Positions 23,960 through 24,696 of a stretch of DNA of 24,696 bases are shown in pieces. Each line of letters starts with the position of its first letter. The first letter of the stretch is position 1. The stretch is taken from the NCBI GenBank assembly GCA_002305615.1, contig DBPU01000028.1, positions 1 to 24,696 on the forward strand, given 5' to 3'. Position numbers and translations under genes: made by a program. The notes under the pieces were generated by a model that had not been told where the DNA came from, searched no databases, and saw nothing but the letters and a program-made list of their open reading frames with translations. Origin of the DNA: Verrucomicrobia bacterium UBA1412 (lineage in GTDB: Bacteria > Verrucomicrobiota > Verrucomicrobiia > Limisphaerales > UBA1412).

Positions 23960-24696
23960 ATGAATTTTGCGGCTTTTCAACTGGAATTAGGACTTGTAGC
24001 CTTGGCTTTAGTGCTTTTGGTCCTGGACGTACTCCACAAAAAAACTCTCAACATCAGTAAGGGTTACGCCATAGGCACCATCGGTTTGGGTATCCTGCTG
24101 ATCCTCTCTTTTCTCATTAAGAACCCGGTGATCGTCCCGGATTCCATGGTTCAGCTCGACGGCATGGCGCTGGGCTTCAAGAGAATGTTCCTGGCTCTGG
24201 GGCTGGGCTTCTTTATCATCAACCAGAACTGGATCGAGCGCCGCAATGACAGCTTTATCACCTACCAGATTCTTTTCCTGCTGGCACTGGTCGGTATGAT
24301 GATGGCCTGTTCCATCAATAATTTAGCACTCCTTTTCCTGACCATGGAAATGGTTGCCGTCCCCTTCTACGTGTTGGTCGGCTACCTCAATGACAAAGAT
24401 TCCTCTCTGGAATCGGGCGTCAAATATCTCATTATGGCGGCTCTGGCCTCGGCGGTCATGGTCATGGGTATCGCCTTTGTCTACGGGGTAAGCGGCACCC
24501 TCTACCTGGATAAACTGGCCCAATTCACTCCTCCGGCTGAAATGAAGACGGCCTACTGGCTGGGCGTGATGCTCATCGTCGCCGGTCTGGGCTTCAAAAT
24601 CTCCGCCTTCCCCTTCCATTACTGGGCTCCGGATGTATATCAGGGCGCCGCGGCTCCCGTGACCGGGCTTCTGGCCTCGGCCTCCAAAGCGGTCGG
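23960..24696 (+). CDS. nuoN: NADH-quinone oxidoreductase subunit N (3'-truncated by window edge)
   Basis: The first 245 codons of the third antiporter-like subunit, open at the right edge. ATG 23960 begins MNFAAFQLELGLVALALVLL. FLTMEMVAVPFYVLVGY supplies the helix-5 Glu, and the piece ends with FKISAFPFHYWAPDVYQGAA, the conserved broken-helix region of NuoN. Roughly half of a normal ~480-residue protein is present. The truncation is due to the window, not a mutation. Helix content and position directly after nuoM leave little doubt about identity. Confidence 0.96.
   Translation, partial: MNFAAFQLELGLVALALVLLVLDVLHKKTLNISKGYAIGTIGLGILLILSFLIKNPVIVPDSMVQLDGMALGFKRMFLALGLGFFIINQNWIERRNDSFITYQILFLLALVGMMMACSINNLALLFLTMEMVAVPFYVLVGYLNDKDSSLESGVKYLIMAALASAVMVMGIAFVYGVSGTLYLDKLAQFTPPAEMKTAYWLGVMLIVAGLGFKISAFPFHYWAPDVYQGAAAPVTGLLASASKAV

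Overview
The window looks like chromosomal DNA of a PVC-group bacterium, most likely Verrucomicrobiota. Evidence: a type IV prepilin-like protein with the methylation motif and 'LLPVLSRVKEKAR' continuation common in Verrucomicrobiota and Planctomycetota, a signal-peptide-bearing sugar-isomerase-fold protein, and an ABC exporter operon with a large helical companion protein of a PVC-type family. These assignments rest on family knowledge and reading by eye; no database search was possible. Most of the window is moderately GC-rich, but the first ~1.1 kb is clearly AT-rich.

Layout. (1) 1-5282, + strand: five tightly packed or overlapping genes: an unrecognised protein, a MauE/DoxX-like membrane protein with a CGC motif, a large polytopic GT-C-like membrane protein, an FAD-dependent amine-oxidase/UDP-galactopyranose-mutase-like flavoprotein, and a prepilin-like protein. 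The set resembles an envelope or polysaccharide accessory locus and abuts the 3' end of a tRNA-Arg(CCG) gene on the opposite strand. (2) 5285-5464: tRNA-Arg, a duplicated fragment of its 5' end, and a promoter aligned with the duplicated fragment rather than with the intact tRNA. (3) 5607-8563, +: ruvA, a DUF374-type lysophospholipid acyltransferase, galU, and a zinc-ribbon protein. (4) 8570-8680: a structured terminator region between convergent genes. (5) 8684-12891, -: a three-gene operon of ABC ATPase, ABC-2 permease and a 507-residue membrane-anchored helical protein, with a near-leaderless promoter candidate. (6) 13047-13943, -: a secreted xylose-isomerase-like TIM-barrel protein with a strong intrinsic terminator. 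(7) 14118 to the right edge, +: a respiratory complex I cluster, nuoE-F-G-H-I-J-K-L-M-N, with nuoN cut by the window edge. nuoA-D are absent here, and an oppositely oriented tRNA-Gln(CTG) gene with its own promoter lies between nuoE and nuoF.

How the genes work together. NuoE/F/G form the NADH-oxidising arm with FMN and the N1a, N3, N1b, N5, N4 and N7 iron-sulfur ligands all visible. NuoI carries two [4Fe-4S] clusters to the quinone site, and NuoH/J/K/L/M/N form the proton-pumping membrane arm. The missing NuoA-D must be encoded elsewhere for a working enzyme. GalU supplies UDP-glucose and the acyltransferase probably acts on lipids, both fitting envelope synthesis.

The clearest unusual signals are the tRNA embedded antisense in the nuo operon, the tRNA-Arg 5'-end duplication beneath its promoter, the competing-arm terminator at 8570-8680, and the uncharacterised ABC exporter/helical-protein operon. 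I found no CRISPR array, insertion sequence, phage genes or clear defence system.
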